Shown here piece after piece: positions 1 to 10,878 of a DNA stretch of 64,000 nt. The translations under genes and the position numbers were made by a program. Within the stretch, counting starts at the first letter, position 1. Each line of letters starts with the position of its first letter. The stretch spans positions 33,911 to 97,910 of the forward strand of contig NZ_JAFMTB010000003.1 of NCBI RefSeq assembly GCF_017916475.1. Reading direction: 5' to 3'. Source of the stretch: Patulibacter sp. SYSU D01012. Its GTDB lineage: Bacteria; Actinomycetota; Thermoleophilia; Solirubrobacterales; Solirubrobacteraceae. Below the pieces are notes generated by a model that was not told the origin of the DNA, did not search any database, and was given only the letters and a program-made list of their open reading frames with translations.

Positions 1-432
1 GATGCCGGCGCCGATCGCCCGCTTCAGCCCGTCGGGGATCGCGTTCATGATCGCCTCGCGCAGGCCCGCGAGGACGAGCACGAGCATGATCACGCCCTCG
101 ATGACGATGACGCCCATCGCCTCGGGCCACGTCAGGCCCTTCGCCGCGACGAGGGTGAAGGCGACGAAGGCGTTGATGCCCAGACCGGCGGCGAGGGCCA
201 TCGGGACGTTCGCGAAGACGCCCATCGCGATCGTCATCACGCCCGCGACGAGCGCCGTGACGGTCACGAGCTGCGCGTGGTCCAGCTTGGTCCCCGCGAC
301 GTCCGCGACGCCGCCGAGGATCTCTGGGTTGACGATGAGGATGTACGCCATCGTCGCGAACGTCGCCAGGCCCGCCAGCACCTCGGTGCGGACGGAGCTG
401 CCTCGCTCGCTTATGCGGAAGAAGCGGTCCAT
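1..432 (-). CDS. NCS2-family purine permease, AzgA-like (C-terminus cut by window edge)
   Basis: The first 144 codons of a membrane transporter are present, read from an ATG at 430-432 toward the window start. The N-terminus reads MDRFFRISERGSSVRTEVLA, then GLATFATMAYILIVNPEIL, the typical opening of AzgA/PbuG proton-coupled adenine/guanine/hypoxanthine permeases. Hydrophobic helices follow at about residues 20-40, 50-72, 75-95 and 105-125. Roughly two thirds of the protein should lie outside the window. It sits 253 bp downstream of the ferritin-like gene on the same strand, with a strong hairpin between them, so it is probably transcribed separately. Family assignment is firm; the exact purine is not determinable. 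Confidence 0.85.
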   Translation of the reverse strand, partial: MDRFFRISERGSSVRTEVLAGLATFATMAYILIVNPEILGGVADVAGTKLDHAQLVTVTALVAGVMTIAMGVFANVPMALAAGLGINAFVAFTLVAAKGLTWPEAMGVIVIEGVIMLVLVLAGLREAIMNAIPDGLKRAIGAGI

Positions 433-597
433 GGGTCCTCTCGGGGCGAGGAGGGGATGAGAGCGGCGCCGGTCCGGGCCCCGACCGCCCCGACGCGCCC
501 CCAAGGCTAGGGCGATCCGCGGCGGATCGCCCGCCCGGGCGACGCTCCGATCGCCCGCACCGGGCCTGTGCGCGCCCCCGGGCCGGCCCCGGACGCA

Positions 598-632
598 CGA
601 CGGCCCCGGACGCAGGGCGCCCGGGGCCGTCG
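598..632 (-). terminator. GC hairpin terminator after ferritin-like gene
   Basis: A 12 bp perfect inverted repeat (CGACGGCCCCGG and CCGGGGCCGTCG) with an 11-base loop lies 54 bases beyond the ferritin-like stop codon. There is no T-tract, as with the other hairpins in this window. The terminator role is inferred from position and stability. Confidence 0.55.
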
Positions 633-685
633 GGTGGAGGACCGCCGGCGTGCCGCGGGGGACGGCGCGCCGGGGCGTGCGGCGG

Positions 686-1411
686 CTAGATCTTCTTCGT
701 GTCGATGCTGCTCGCGACGACGAGACCGGTGCCGCCGACGACCTTGAGGACCGTCTTCTCGGTCTTCGGCTTGTCGAAGGAGAACGGCGCGGGCTGGGCG
801 CTCTTGGCGGCCCCCGGGGCGGCGCCGCCCAGCAGGACGCGGATCCACGCGGCGTGGCGGGCCTCGACGGAGTGGATCGACAGCGCGGCCTGCACGAACG
901 CGCGCGTCTTCAGGTTCGGGCCCTGGCCGGCGTAGGCGGCGACGCCCGTGTCCTCGAGCGCGAGGGCCGTCGGACCGAAGCTGGCCGGGGCGATCGCCTT
1001 GGCGACGGCGTCCAGGTCGAGCTTCGGCGCCTTGATGGCCGCCTTGCCCAGGCCCTTCTCCAGGAACTTGACGTGGTCGGCCTCGTGCTTGCCGACGACG
1101 GCGGAGAACTGCGCGAGCTCCGGGGTGGCGAACTGGTTCTGCTTGTTCGCCGCGTCGTAGAACGCCGCCTCGAGGTACTCGAGCGTCAGCGCGTAGTTGA
1201 GGATCTTGACGTCGTTCTTCTTCGACGGCTTCTTCGTCGAGATCGTCGCGCTGGCGAGCGACGGCAGGCCGAACACGCCGAGACCGACGGCGCCGGCGCC
1301 GGCGAGGGCGCCGTTGCGGAGGAAGGTGCTGCGGTCGATGCCCGCCGCCTCGGCGGCCTCGCGGACGTCGCCGTCGACGTCGAGCTTCTCGAGATCGATC
1401 TGCTGGGACAC
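686..1411 (-). CDS. Ferritin-like domain protein, probably exported
   Basis: This 241-residue protein belongs to the Ferritin_2 type, a four-helix bundle found in exported proteins of desiccation- and stress-related clusters. Candidate metal-ligand motifs are visible: LTLEYLEAAF, GKHEADHVKF and HSVEARHAAW, each offering Glu and an ExxH pattern. Residues about 25-55 (DRSTFLRNGALAGAGAVGLG) look like a Tat-type export signal that has lost the second arginine, so the route of export is uncertain. The start is a GTG at 1409-1411 behind a GAGGAG ribosome site. It is a single-gene unit between leuA and the permease. Metal storage or redox function is inferred only. Confidence 0.8.
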   Translation of the reverse strand: MSQQIDLEKLDVDGDVREAAEAAGIDRSTFLRNGALAGAGAVGLGVFGLPSLASATISTKKPSKKNDVKILNYALTLEYLEAAFYDAANKQNQFATPELAQFSAVVGKHEADHVKFLEKGLGKAAIKAPKLDLDAVAKAIAPASFGPTALALEDTGVAAYAGQGPNLKTRAFVQAALSIHSVEARHAAWIRVLLGGAAPGAAKSAQPAPFSFDKPKTEKTVLKVVGGTGLVVASSIDTKKI

Positions 1412-1537
1412 GGGAACTCCTCGTGGTATCCGGGGGACGAGCCGACCGGCTGGCCGGCTCGGTGTTCTCCCCTAGGAACGAGGTGCCGCGGGATCCGGAT
1501 GCACCCGGACGCGCGATCGGCGGTGTACGGGCGACGC

Positions 1538-3181
1538 CTACGGGGCGGCGACCGCCGCGTCGCCCTGCGGCCGCGGGCCGGCGACGCGCCGCACGCCCAG
1601 GTTGAGGGCGCGCAGGTACGCGATGGCGGACGCCCGCAGGGTGTCGGTGTCGACGCCCTGGCCGGCGGCCGTGATCCGCTCGCCGCCGGTGACGCCCGGG
1701 ATGTCCCAGCGCTCCGCCGATCCGGGGGTGCCGAGCTCGAGCACGACGGACGCCTGCGCCAGCGCGTCCTGCCCGCCGGTGACGGACGCCACCCGGTAGT
1801 CGCGCAGCCGGGCGTCGACGCCCAGGGCGGAGTCGAGCGCGCGGAACACGGCGTCGACCGGGCCGTCGCCGGTGAACGACCCGGTCACGCGGCCGCGGGC
1901 CGCGCTCTCCAGGACGACGGTGGCGTGCGGCGGCCGGGCGTCGCGGACCTCGACGGTGTAGTCCACAAGGACGAGGTCGTCGTCCTCCCCCGCCTCCAGC
2001 TCGTCGGCGACCAGCGCCTCCAGGTCCATCGCCGTCACGGTCTTCTTGCGGTCGGCGAGCACCTTGAACGCGTCGAACGCGCGGCGCAGCTCCTGGCCGT
2101 CGACCGGGTGCCCGAGCCGCGCGAGCGCGTCCTTGAGCGCTGCGCGCCCGGAGTGCTTGCCCAGGACGAGCTGCTCGGCATCGTCGATGCCGACGGACGC
2201 CGGGTCCATGATCTCGAAGGTCGAGCGGTCCTTCAGCACGCCGTCCTGGTGGATCCCGGACTCGTGCGAGAACGCGTTGCGCCCGACGATCGCCTTGTTC
2301 GGCTGGACGGCGTAGCCCGTCAGGCGGGAGACGAGGCGGCTCGTGCGGGCGATCTCCGTCGTCACCGCGCCGGTGGCGTACCCCAGCCGGTCGCCGCGGG
2401 TCGCGAGCAGCATGATGAGCTCCTCGAGGGCGGTGTTGCCGGCACGCTCACCGATGCCGTTGACCGCGCACTCGACCTGCCGCGCCCCGGCCCCCAGGCC
2501 GGCGAGCGAGTTCGCGACGGCCAGGCCGAGGTCGTCGTGGCAGTGGACGGAGAGGACGACGTCGCGCAGGCCGGGTGCGTGCTCGTACAGGCGGCGCAGG
2601 AACGCGGCGTACTCGTCGGGGGTGGCGTAGCCGACGGTGTCGGGGACGTTGATCGTGGTCGCGCCCTCGTCGATCGCCACCTGGATCACCTGGGCGGTGA
2701 ACTCGACGTCGGCGCGGGTGGCGTCCATCGGGCTGAACTCGACGTCGTCGACGAGCGAGCGGGCATGCGCCACCGCCGCCTTGGCGCCCTCGAGCACGTC
2801 GGCGCGCGTGTTGCGCATCTGGTGCTCGATGTGGATGTCCGACGTCGAGATGAACGTGTGGATGCGGCCGCGGCCCTCGGCGGCGGCCTCGCGGACCGCC
2901 TCGCCGGCGCGCTCGATGTCGCCGGCCTGCGCGCGGGCGAGCGCCGCGATCGTCGGCCGCGAGCCGCCCAGGTCGGCGCGCGCGATCGCGCGGACGGCCT
3001 CGAAGTCGCCGGGCGAGGCGATCGGGAAGCCGGCCTCGATGACGTCGACGCCCAGGCGCGCGAGCTGGTGGGCGATCTCGAGCTTCTCGCCGGCGTTCAG
3101 CGAGATGCCGGGCGACTGCTCGCCGTCGCGCAGCGTCGTGTCGAAGATGATGACCCGGTCGGGGCCGGCGGGGGTGCTCAT
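1538..3181 (-). CDS. leuA: 2-isopropylmalate synthase
   Basis: LeuA condenses acetyl-CoA with 2-ketoisovalerate, the first committed step of leucine synthesis. The 547-residue product opens with FDTTLRDGEQSPG (metal-binding D14, catalytic region R18-D19), carries the metal-ligand motif VHCHDDLGLA and the family signature NGIGERAGNTALEEL, and ends in a LeuA dimer regulatory domain of about 140 residues that gives leucine feedback control in this family. The ATG at 3179-3181 was chosen because AGGAG lies about 9 bases before it; upstream in-frame codons are unlikely. It is downstream of serA on the same strand but separated by 418 bp with tandem repeats, so it probably has its own promoter. No leucine-rich leader peptide is apparent. 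Confidence 0.97.
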   Translation of the reverse strand: MSTPAGPDRVIIFDTTLRDGEQSPGISLNAGEKLEIAHQLARLGVDVIEAGFPIASPGDFEAVRAIARADLGGSRPTIAALARAQAGDIERAGEAVREAAAEGRGRIHTFISTSDIHIEHQMRNTRADVLEGAKAAVAHARSLVDDVEFSPMDATRADVEFTAQVIQVAIDEGATTINVPDTVGYATPDEYAAFLRRLYEHAPGLRDVVLSVHCHDDLGLAVANSLAGLGAGARQVECAVNGIGERAGNTALEELIMLLATRGDRLGYATGAVTTEIARTSRLVSRLTGYAVQPNKAIVGRNAFSHESGIHQDGVLKDRSTFEIMDPASVGIDDAEQLVLGKHSGRAALKDALARLGHPVDGQELRRAFDAFKVLADRKKTVTAMDLEALVADELEAGEDDDLVLVDYTVEVRDARPPHATVVLESAARGRVTGSFTGDGPVDAVFRALDSALGVDARLRDYRVASVTGGQDALAQASVVLELGTPGSAERWDIPGVTGGERITAAGQGVDTDTLRASAIAYLRALNLGVRRVAGPRPQGDAAVAAP

Positions 3182-3599
3182 GGCAGCGGTGCTCCTGTGG
3201 TGTGTCCTGCGGTTCCTCGGCTGTGGTTCGCGGCTACGTGCGGCCGCCACGCGCTATTCCCCCCGGAGGGGGAGGAGCAGTCGAAGGAGGGTGTGCAGGC
3301 GGAGCGCCATGGACCACCGCGAGCGTAGCAGCGGCGGCCGGTCCGCTCCCGGCTTCGCCGGCTGCGGACCTCTCCGGGTGCCCCGAGCCCCGCCGCCCGG
3401 ACCGCGGGTCCGACGCCGAGACGCTCGGGGCGGGGCCCGGCTCCCTCTCCGGGTGCCCCGAGCCTCGCCGCCCCGGACCGCGGGTCCGACGCCGAGACGC
3501 TCGGGGCGGGGCCCGGCCCCCTCTCCGGGTGCCCCGAGCCTCGCCGCCCCGGACCGCGGGTCCGACGCCGAGACGCTCGGGGCGGGCCCCGGCCCCCTC
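3182..3599. other. 418 bp gap between serA and leuA
   Basis: No gene is supported here. It holds the leuA ribosome site at its left end and a three-copy tandem repeat (3371-3597) filling its right half. The remainder is GC-rich sequence in which I see no clear promoter box. Confidence 0.7.
3371..3597. repeat. Three tandem copies of a 75-76 bp hairpin repeat
   Basis: Copies begin at 3371, 3446 and 3522 and are nearly identical. Each unit has complementary outer arms CCCCGAGC and GCTCGGGG and an inner pair GGACC/GGTCC around GCG, so each can fold into a branched or extended hairpin. The array ends immediately beside the serA stop codon. It may act in serA transcript termination or be a selfish or structural repeat; function is unknown. 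Confidence 0.9.
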
Positions 3600-5213
3600 C
3601 TACAGGGTGACCGCGTGGCCGTCGGCCACGCCGTCGAGCGCGAGGGTCGCCTTCAGGACGTCCTCGGAGACCGTGGTGTCCGTCGTGATGACCATGACGG
3701 CGTGGGCGCCGCGGGTGCCCTCGCGGTCCTGGTGGTACCCGACGGCGGCCTGCTCGATGTTGACGCCGCGGTCGCCGAGCAGCGCGCCGATGCGGCCGAC
3801 CATGCCGGGCTGGTCCGCGTAGCGCAGGATCACGAGGTTGCCCTCGAGCTGCAGGTTGAACCGCTGCCCCCACGCCTCGAGCAGGTGCGGGCGGTTCAGG
3901 TGGCCGAGCGTGGTGCCGACGACGCGGTGGCGCTCGCCGCCGGAGACGACGGTCACGCGCAGCAGGTCGGTGAAGTCGCGCGCGGTGGCGCGCGTCGTCT
4001 CCGAGACCTCGATGCCGCGCTCCTTGGCGATGCCGGGGGCGTTCACCGCGTTGACGGGCTCCTCGGTGCGGCCGTCGAGGACGCCGCGCAGGACGGCGAG
4101 GGAGAGCGGGCGCACGTCGCGCTCGCCGATGCCGCCGAGGGCCTCGACCTCGATCCGCTCCACCGACGAGCCGCCGGCGAGCTCGACCGCGATGCGGCCC
4201 AGGCGCTCGGCGAGCGGGACGAACGGCGCGAGGACCTCCAGGTCCTCCTTGCCGACGGCCGGCGCGTTGACCGCGGTGGTGACGGTGCCGCCGGTGAGGG
4301 CGGCGACGATCTGCTCCGCGGCCTGGAAGCCGGCGCGGTCGTTGGCCTCGGCCGTCGACGCGCCCAGGTGCGGGGTGAGGATGACGTTGTCGTAGCCCTG
4401 GAGGACGTGCTCCGTGACGGGCTCGGACGGGAACACGTCGAGGGCGGCGCCGCCGACGCGGCCGGCGTCGAGCGCGTCCTTCAGCGCGGCCTCGTCGACG
4501 AGGCCGCCGCGGGCGACGTTGAGGATCCGCACGCCCTCCTTGACCTTGGAGAACGCGTCGGCGCCGAGCCAGCCGGTCGTCTCGGGGGTCTTCGGCAGGT
4601 GGATCGTGATGACGTCGGCGACGGCGTAGATCGCGTCGGAGTCCTCGGCCTTCTCGACGCCGAGCTCCTTGTAGCGCTCGGCCGAGACGTACGGGTCGTA
4701 CGCGATGACGTTCATCGACAGGCCCTGCGCGCGCTCCGCGACGAGCTGGCCGATGCGGCCGAAGCCGATGACGCCGAGCGTCTTGCCGTAGAGCTCGAAG
4801 CCGGAGAGCTTGGAGCGCTCCCACTTGCCGGCGTGCATGCCGGCGTTCGCGCGCGGGATGTTGCGCGCCAGGGACATCATCAGCGCGACGGTGTGCTCGG
4901 CGGCGGTGACGACGTTGGACTGCGGGGCGTTGACGACGAGGATGCCGCGCTTCGTCGCGGCCGGGATGTCGACGTTGTCGACGCCGACGCCGGCGCGGCC
5001 GATGACCTTCAGGTTCGTCGCGCGCTCGATCAGCTCGGGCGTGAACGTCGTCGCCGAGCGGATGAGGACGCCGTCGTACTCCGGGAGCTTGGCGACGAAC
5101 GTCTCGTCGTCCCAGTCCAGGCCGAGGTCGACCTCGAAGCCGGCGTCCTTCAGCGCCTCGATGCCGGACGGGCCGACCTTCTCCTTGACGAGGACCTTGG
5201 GCGTGCTGCTCAT
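3600..5213 (-). CDS. serA: D-3-phosphoglycerate dehydrogenase
   Basis: SerA oxidises 3-phosphoglycerate with NAD+, the first step of serine synthesis. The 537-residue length matches the long actinobacterial form. Visible parts are the substrate segment GRAGVGVDNVDIPA, the nucleotide-binding GFGRIGQLVA, the catalytic-His region LTPHLGASTAEA, an intervening ASB-type domain (about residues 310-450) and a C-terminal ACT domain (LRYADQPGMVGRIGALLGD) for serine feedback. The ATG at 5211-5213 has an AAGGAG site just upstream. It starts 17 bp after serC, so serC-serA form one operon in pathway-partner order. Confidence 0.97.
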   Translation of the reverse strand: MSSTPKVLVKEKVGPSGIEALKDAGFEVDLGLDWDDETFVAKLPEYDGVLIRSATTFTPELIERATNLKVIGRAGVGVDNVDIPAATKRGILVVNAPQSNVVTAAEHTVALMMSLARNIPRANAGMHAGKWERSKLSGFELYGKTLGVIGFGRIGQLVAERAQGLSMNVIAYDPYVSAERYKELGVEKAEDSDAIYAVADVITIHLPKTPETTGWLGADAFSKVKEGVRILNVARGGLVDEAALKDALDAGRVGGAALDVFPSEPVTEHVLQGYDNVILTPHLGASTAEANDRAGFQAAEQIVAALTGGTVTTAVNAPAVGKEDLEVLAPFVPLAERLGRIAVELAGGSSVERIEVEALGGIGERDVRPLSLAVLRGVLDGRTEEPVNAVNAPGIAKERGIEVSETTRATARDFTDLLRVTVVSGGERHRVVGTTLGHLNRPHLLEAWGQRFNLQLEGNLVILRYADQPGMVGRIGALLGDRGVNIEQAAVGYHQDREGTRGAHAVMVITTDTTVSEDVLKATLALDGVADGHAVTL

Positions 5214-5230
5214 GCGGGGCTCCTTCCCGG

Positions 5231-8066
<2,836 letters not shown>

Positions 8067-8269
8067 GCGGGGCGGACCGGGCGGTGCGGGCGGGGCATGC
8101 CGCGACGATAGCCCGCGCCCCGGCGCCCGCGGGTGGCGCCGCCCGACGCGCCGCGGCGCGTCGGGCGTGGGACGCCGGGACGAGCGTCGTCCCGCGGTGC
8201 GGCGCTCCCCCCCGGTGGTCGGGGTCGGGTGCGTGGCGGACCGCGGCGCCGGGCAGAGGGGAGCGCAGC

Positions 8270-9673
8270 ATGTCGACCGACGCTGCTGTGTCCCCCTCCC
8301 CTCCCGCCGACGCCTGGGACGAGGCCGTCGCGCCCGACGGCGCCGTCCGGCCGACGCACCGAGAGGCCCTCGCGGCCCTCGACCGCGTCGGGCCGCGGGC
8401 GGCCGCCGAACGGGTCGCCGAGGCCGTCGCCGCCACGGGGATGACCTTCGGCGAGGACGACGCCGCCTACGTCGTCGACCCCGTCCCCCGCGCGATCGCC
8501 GCGGACGACTGGGCGCGCCTGGAGGCCGGCCTGACCCAGCGGGTGCGGGCGCTGGACGCCTGGGTCGCCGACGCGCACGGCCCGCGCCGCGCCATCGCCG
8601 ACGGCGTCGTGCCGGCGTCCGTGCTCGACGGCTGCCGGTTCGTCGAGGACGAGCTGGCCGGCCTGGCCCCCGCGCCCGTGCGGATCGCCGTCGCGGGCCT
8701 CGACGTGGTCCGCGACGCCGACGGCGCGTTCCGCGTGCTCGAGGACAACTGCCGGGTGCCGTCCGGCCTGGCGTACCTGCTCGCCGCGCGCGAGGCGGTC
8801 GCGACGGCGCTCGGCGGGCTGCCGGACGAGGTCCGCGCCCTGCACGCGCGGCTGGGCGCGGACCTGCTGACCGCCGTGCGCTCGACCGTCCCCGCCGGCG
8901 CCGGCGAGGGCGCGGCGGTCGTCCTCTCCGACGGCCCCGAGAACACGGCGTGGTGGGAGCACCAGCGCCTGGCCGCGCTCATGGGGATCCCGATCGTCAC
9001 GCCCGCCGGCTTGCGGCGGCGCGGCGAGCGCGTCGTGCTGGCCGAGACCGGCGAGCCCGTCGTGGCGGTCTACCGCCGCACCGACGTCGCGTCGCTGCGC
9101 GGCCCCGACGGGGCCCCGACGCCGCACGGCGAGCTGCTGCTGCCCGCCCTGCGCGCCGGCACGATCGGCGTCGCCAACGCCTACGGCTGCGGCGCGGCCG
9201 ACGACAAGGCGGTCTACCCCTACGTGCGCGACCTGATCCGCTACTTCTGCGGCGAGGAGCCGATCCTCGACGACGTGCACGTGCACGACCTCTGCGACCC
9301 GGAGACCCGCGACCGCGTGTTCGAGGCGCCGGAGCGGCTCGTGTTCAAGCCGCGGGACGGCCAGGGCGGCCAGGGCGTCGTCATCGGCCCGCGCGCCGAC
9401 GCCGCCGAGCTGCGCGACGCCGTCGACGCGGCGCGCCGCGACCCGCACGCGTGGATCGCCCAGGACGCGGTCGTGCTCTCCACCCACCCGACGGTCGTCG
9501 GCGACGACCTGGTTCCCCGGCACGTCGACCTGCGGCCGTTCGCGCTCGCGGACGGCGGAGGAGGCTGGCGGCTCGTGCCCGGCGGCCTGTCCCGCGTCGC
9601 GTTCGAGGAGGGCCAGATGGTCGTCAACTCCTCGCGCGGCGGCGGCGCCAAGGACACGTGGGTGCTGCGATGA
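8270..9673 (+). CDS. Circularly permuted type-2 ATP-grasp protein
   Basis: The 467-residue protein matches the circularly permuted ATP-grasp family (formerly DUF404/DUF407), whose members are thought to form amide or peptide bonds with ATP. Landmarks include VLEDNCRVPSGLAYLLAARE, AYGCGAADDKAVYPYVRDLI, and the nucleotide-binding VFKPRDGQGGQGVVIGPRAD. The end, GGAKDTWVLR, is typical of the family. The ATG at 8270 follows AGAGGGGAG. The next gene overlaps it by 4 bases. The usual partners of this family, an alpha-E protein and a transglutaminase, are absent; its partner here is a GCS2-type ligase, which suggests a two-step peptide-like ligation. Product unknown. Confidence 0.88.
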   Translation: MSTDAAVSPSPPADAWDEAVAPDGAVRPTHREALAALDRVGPRAAAERVAEAVAATGMTFGEDDAAYVVDPVPRAIAADDWARLEAGLTQRVRALDAWVADAHGPRRAIADGVVPASVLDGCRFVEDELAGLAPAPVRIAVAGLDVVRDADGAFRVLEDNCRVPSGLAYLLAAREAVATALGGLPDEVRALHARLGADLLTAVRSTVPAGAGEGAAVVLSDGPENTAWWEHQRLAALMGIPIVTPAGLRRRGERVVLAETGEPVVAVYRRTDVASLRGPDGAPTPHGELLLPALRAGTIGVANAYGCGAADDKAVYPYVRDLIRYFCGEEPILDDVHVHDLCDPETRDRVFEAPERLVFKPRDGQGGQGVVIGPRADAAELRDAVDAARRDPHAWIAQDAVVLSTHPTVVGDDLVPRHVDLRPFALADGGGGWRLVPGGLSRVAFEEGQMVVNSSRGGGAKDTWVLR

Positions 9674-10818
9674 GCGGCGAGGTCACGAAGGAGGCCACCG
9701 GCGCGGACTGGGCGGCGTGGCCCGAGCGCTCCCGCGCGGCGTCGTTCACGCTCGGCGTCGAGGAGGAGCTGATGCTGCTCTCCCCCGGCGGCTGGAACCT
9801 GGCGCAGGCCGCGGACGAGGTCCTCCCGCGGCTGCCGGAGGACCTGCGCACGAAGGTCTGCCCCGAGACGCACGCCGCGGCGCTCGAGATCGAGACGGGC
9901 GTGGCCCGGACCGTCGGCGACGCGGCCCGCGAGCTGCGCTGCCTGCGCGACGCGGTGAAGGAGACCGTGGCGCCGCTCGACCTGGCGGTCGCCTCGTCGG
10001 GCACGCACCCGTTCGCCGTGTGGCGCGAGACCGCCCTCGGCGGCGGCGACCGCCAGGCCGAGGTCTACGGGTCGATGCGCGAGCTCGCCCGCCGCGAGCC
10101 GACGTACGCGCTGCACGTCCACGTGGCGCTGCCCGACGCCGACGCCGCGGTCGACGTCTTCAACCGCATGCGGGTCCACCTGCCGCTGCTGCTCGCGCTC
10201 TCGGGCAACTCCCCCTTCTGGCAGGGCCGCGACACGGGCCTCGCGTCGGCCCGCACGCCGCTCTTCCAGGCGTTCCCGCGCGTGGGGATCCCCCGACGCT
10301 TCGACTCGTACGAGGAGTGGGTCGGCGCGGTCGACCTGCTCACGGGCTGCGAGGCCTTCCCCGACGCGACGTACCTGTGGTGGGACGTGCGGATGGTGCC
10401 GCGCTACGGCACCCTCGAGATCCGCATCATGGACGCGCAGATCGACCTGGAGGCGACCGCGTCGCTCGTCGCGCTCGTGCAGTGCCTGGCGCGCATGGAG
10501 CTGGAGGAGGCGTGGGCCGAGGAGGCCTCGCACGCGCCGCAGGAGGTGTGGGAGGAGAACCGCTTCGTCGCCGCCCGCGACGGCGCCGACGCGCGGCTGA
10601 TCGTCGCGACCGAGGGCCGGCGCGTGCCGGTGGCCGATCGCGTCGACGAGCTGCTCCCCCACCTGCGCCCGCACGCCCAGGACCTGGGGTGCGCCGACGA
10701 GCTGGAGGGCGTGTGCGCGCTCGTCCACGGGCAGAACGGCCAGCGGCGCCAGCTCGAGCTGGCCCGCGGCGACGACCGCCTGCCGGGCCTGGTCCGGGGA
10801 CTGGCCGACGCCTACTGA
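9670..10818 (+). CDS. Carboxylate-amine ligase, GCS2/YbdK type (glutamate-cysteine ligase-like)
   Basis: The 382-residue protein belongs to the GCS2 family, relatives of YbdK and actinobacterial EgtA that make gamma-glutamyl amides from ATP, glutamate and an amine. Recognisable parts are the opening FTLGVEEELMLL, CPETHAAALEIETG, SSGTHPFAVW, TYALHVHVALPD, LALSGNSPFWQGRDTGL, and RYGTLEIRIMDAQ. Its ATG overlaps the ATP-grasp stop by 4 bases, so the two are translationally coupled and very likely act in one pathway. Whether cysteine is the acceptor is not known. Confidence 0.88.
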   Translation: MSGEVTKEATGADWAAWPERSRAASFTLGVEEELMLLSPGGWNLAQAADEVLPRLPEDLRTKVCPETHAAALEIETGVARTVGDAARELRCLRDAVKETVAPLDLAVASSGTHPFAVWRETALGGGDRQAEVYGSMRELARREPTYALHVHVALPDADAAVDVFNRMRVHLPLLLALSGNSPFWQGRDTGLASARTPLFQAFPRVGIPRRFDSYEEWVGAVDLLTGCEAFPDATYLWWDVRMVPRYGTLEIRIMDAQIDLEATASLVALVQCLARMELEEAWAEEASHAPQEVWEENRFVAARDGADARLIVATEGRRVPVADRVDELLPHLRPHAQDLGCADELEGVCALVHGQNGQRRQLELARGDDRLPGLVRGLADAY

Positions 10819-10828
10819 GCCGGCCGGC

Positions 10829-10853
10829 GCGGGCGCCGTCGCGCGGCGCCCGC
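10829..10853 (+). terminator. Hairpin after GCS2-type ligase gene
   Basis: Arms GCGGGCGCC and GGCGCCCGC with a 7-base loop begin 10 bases after the ligase stop. This probably ends the ATP-grasp/ligase unit before the M32 gene. Confidence 0.5.
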
Positions 10854-10878
10854 CCCCGCCGCGCGCGATGATCCGCCG

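Noticed and set aside
650..3328. An 892-codon plus-strand open frame
   Set aside because: It is antisense to the ferritin-like gene and leuA; composition is that of a shadow frame.
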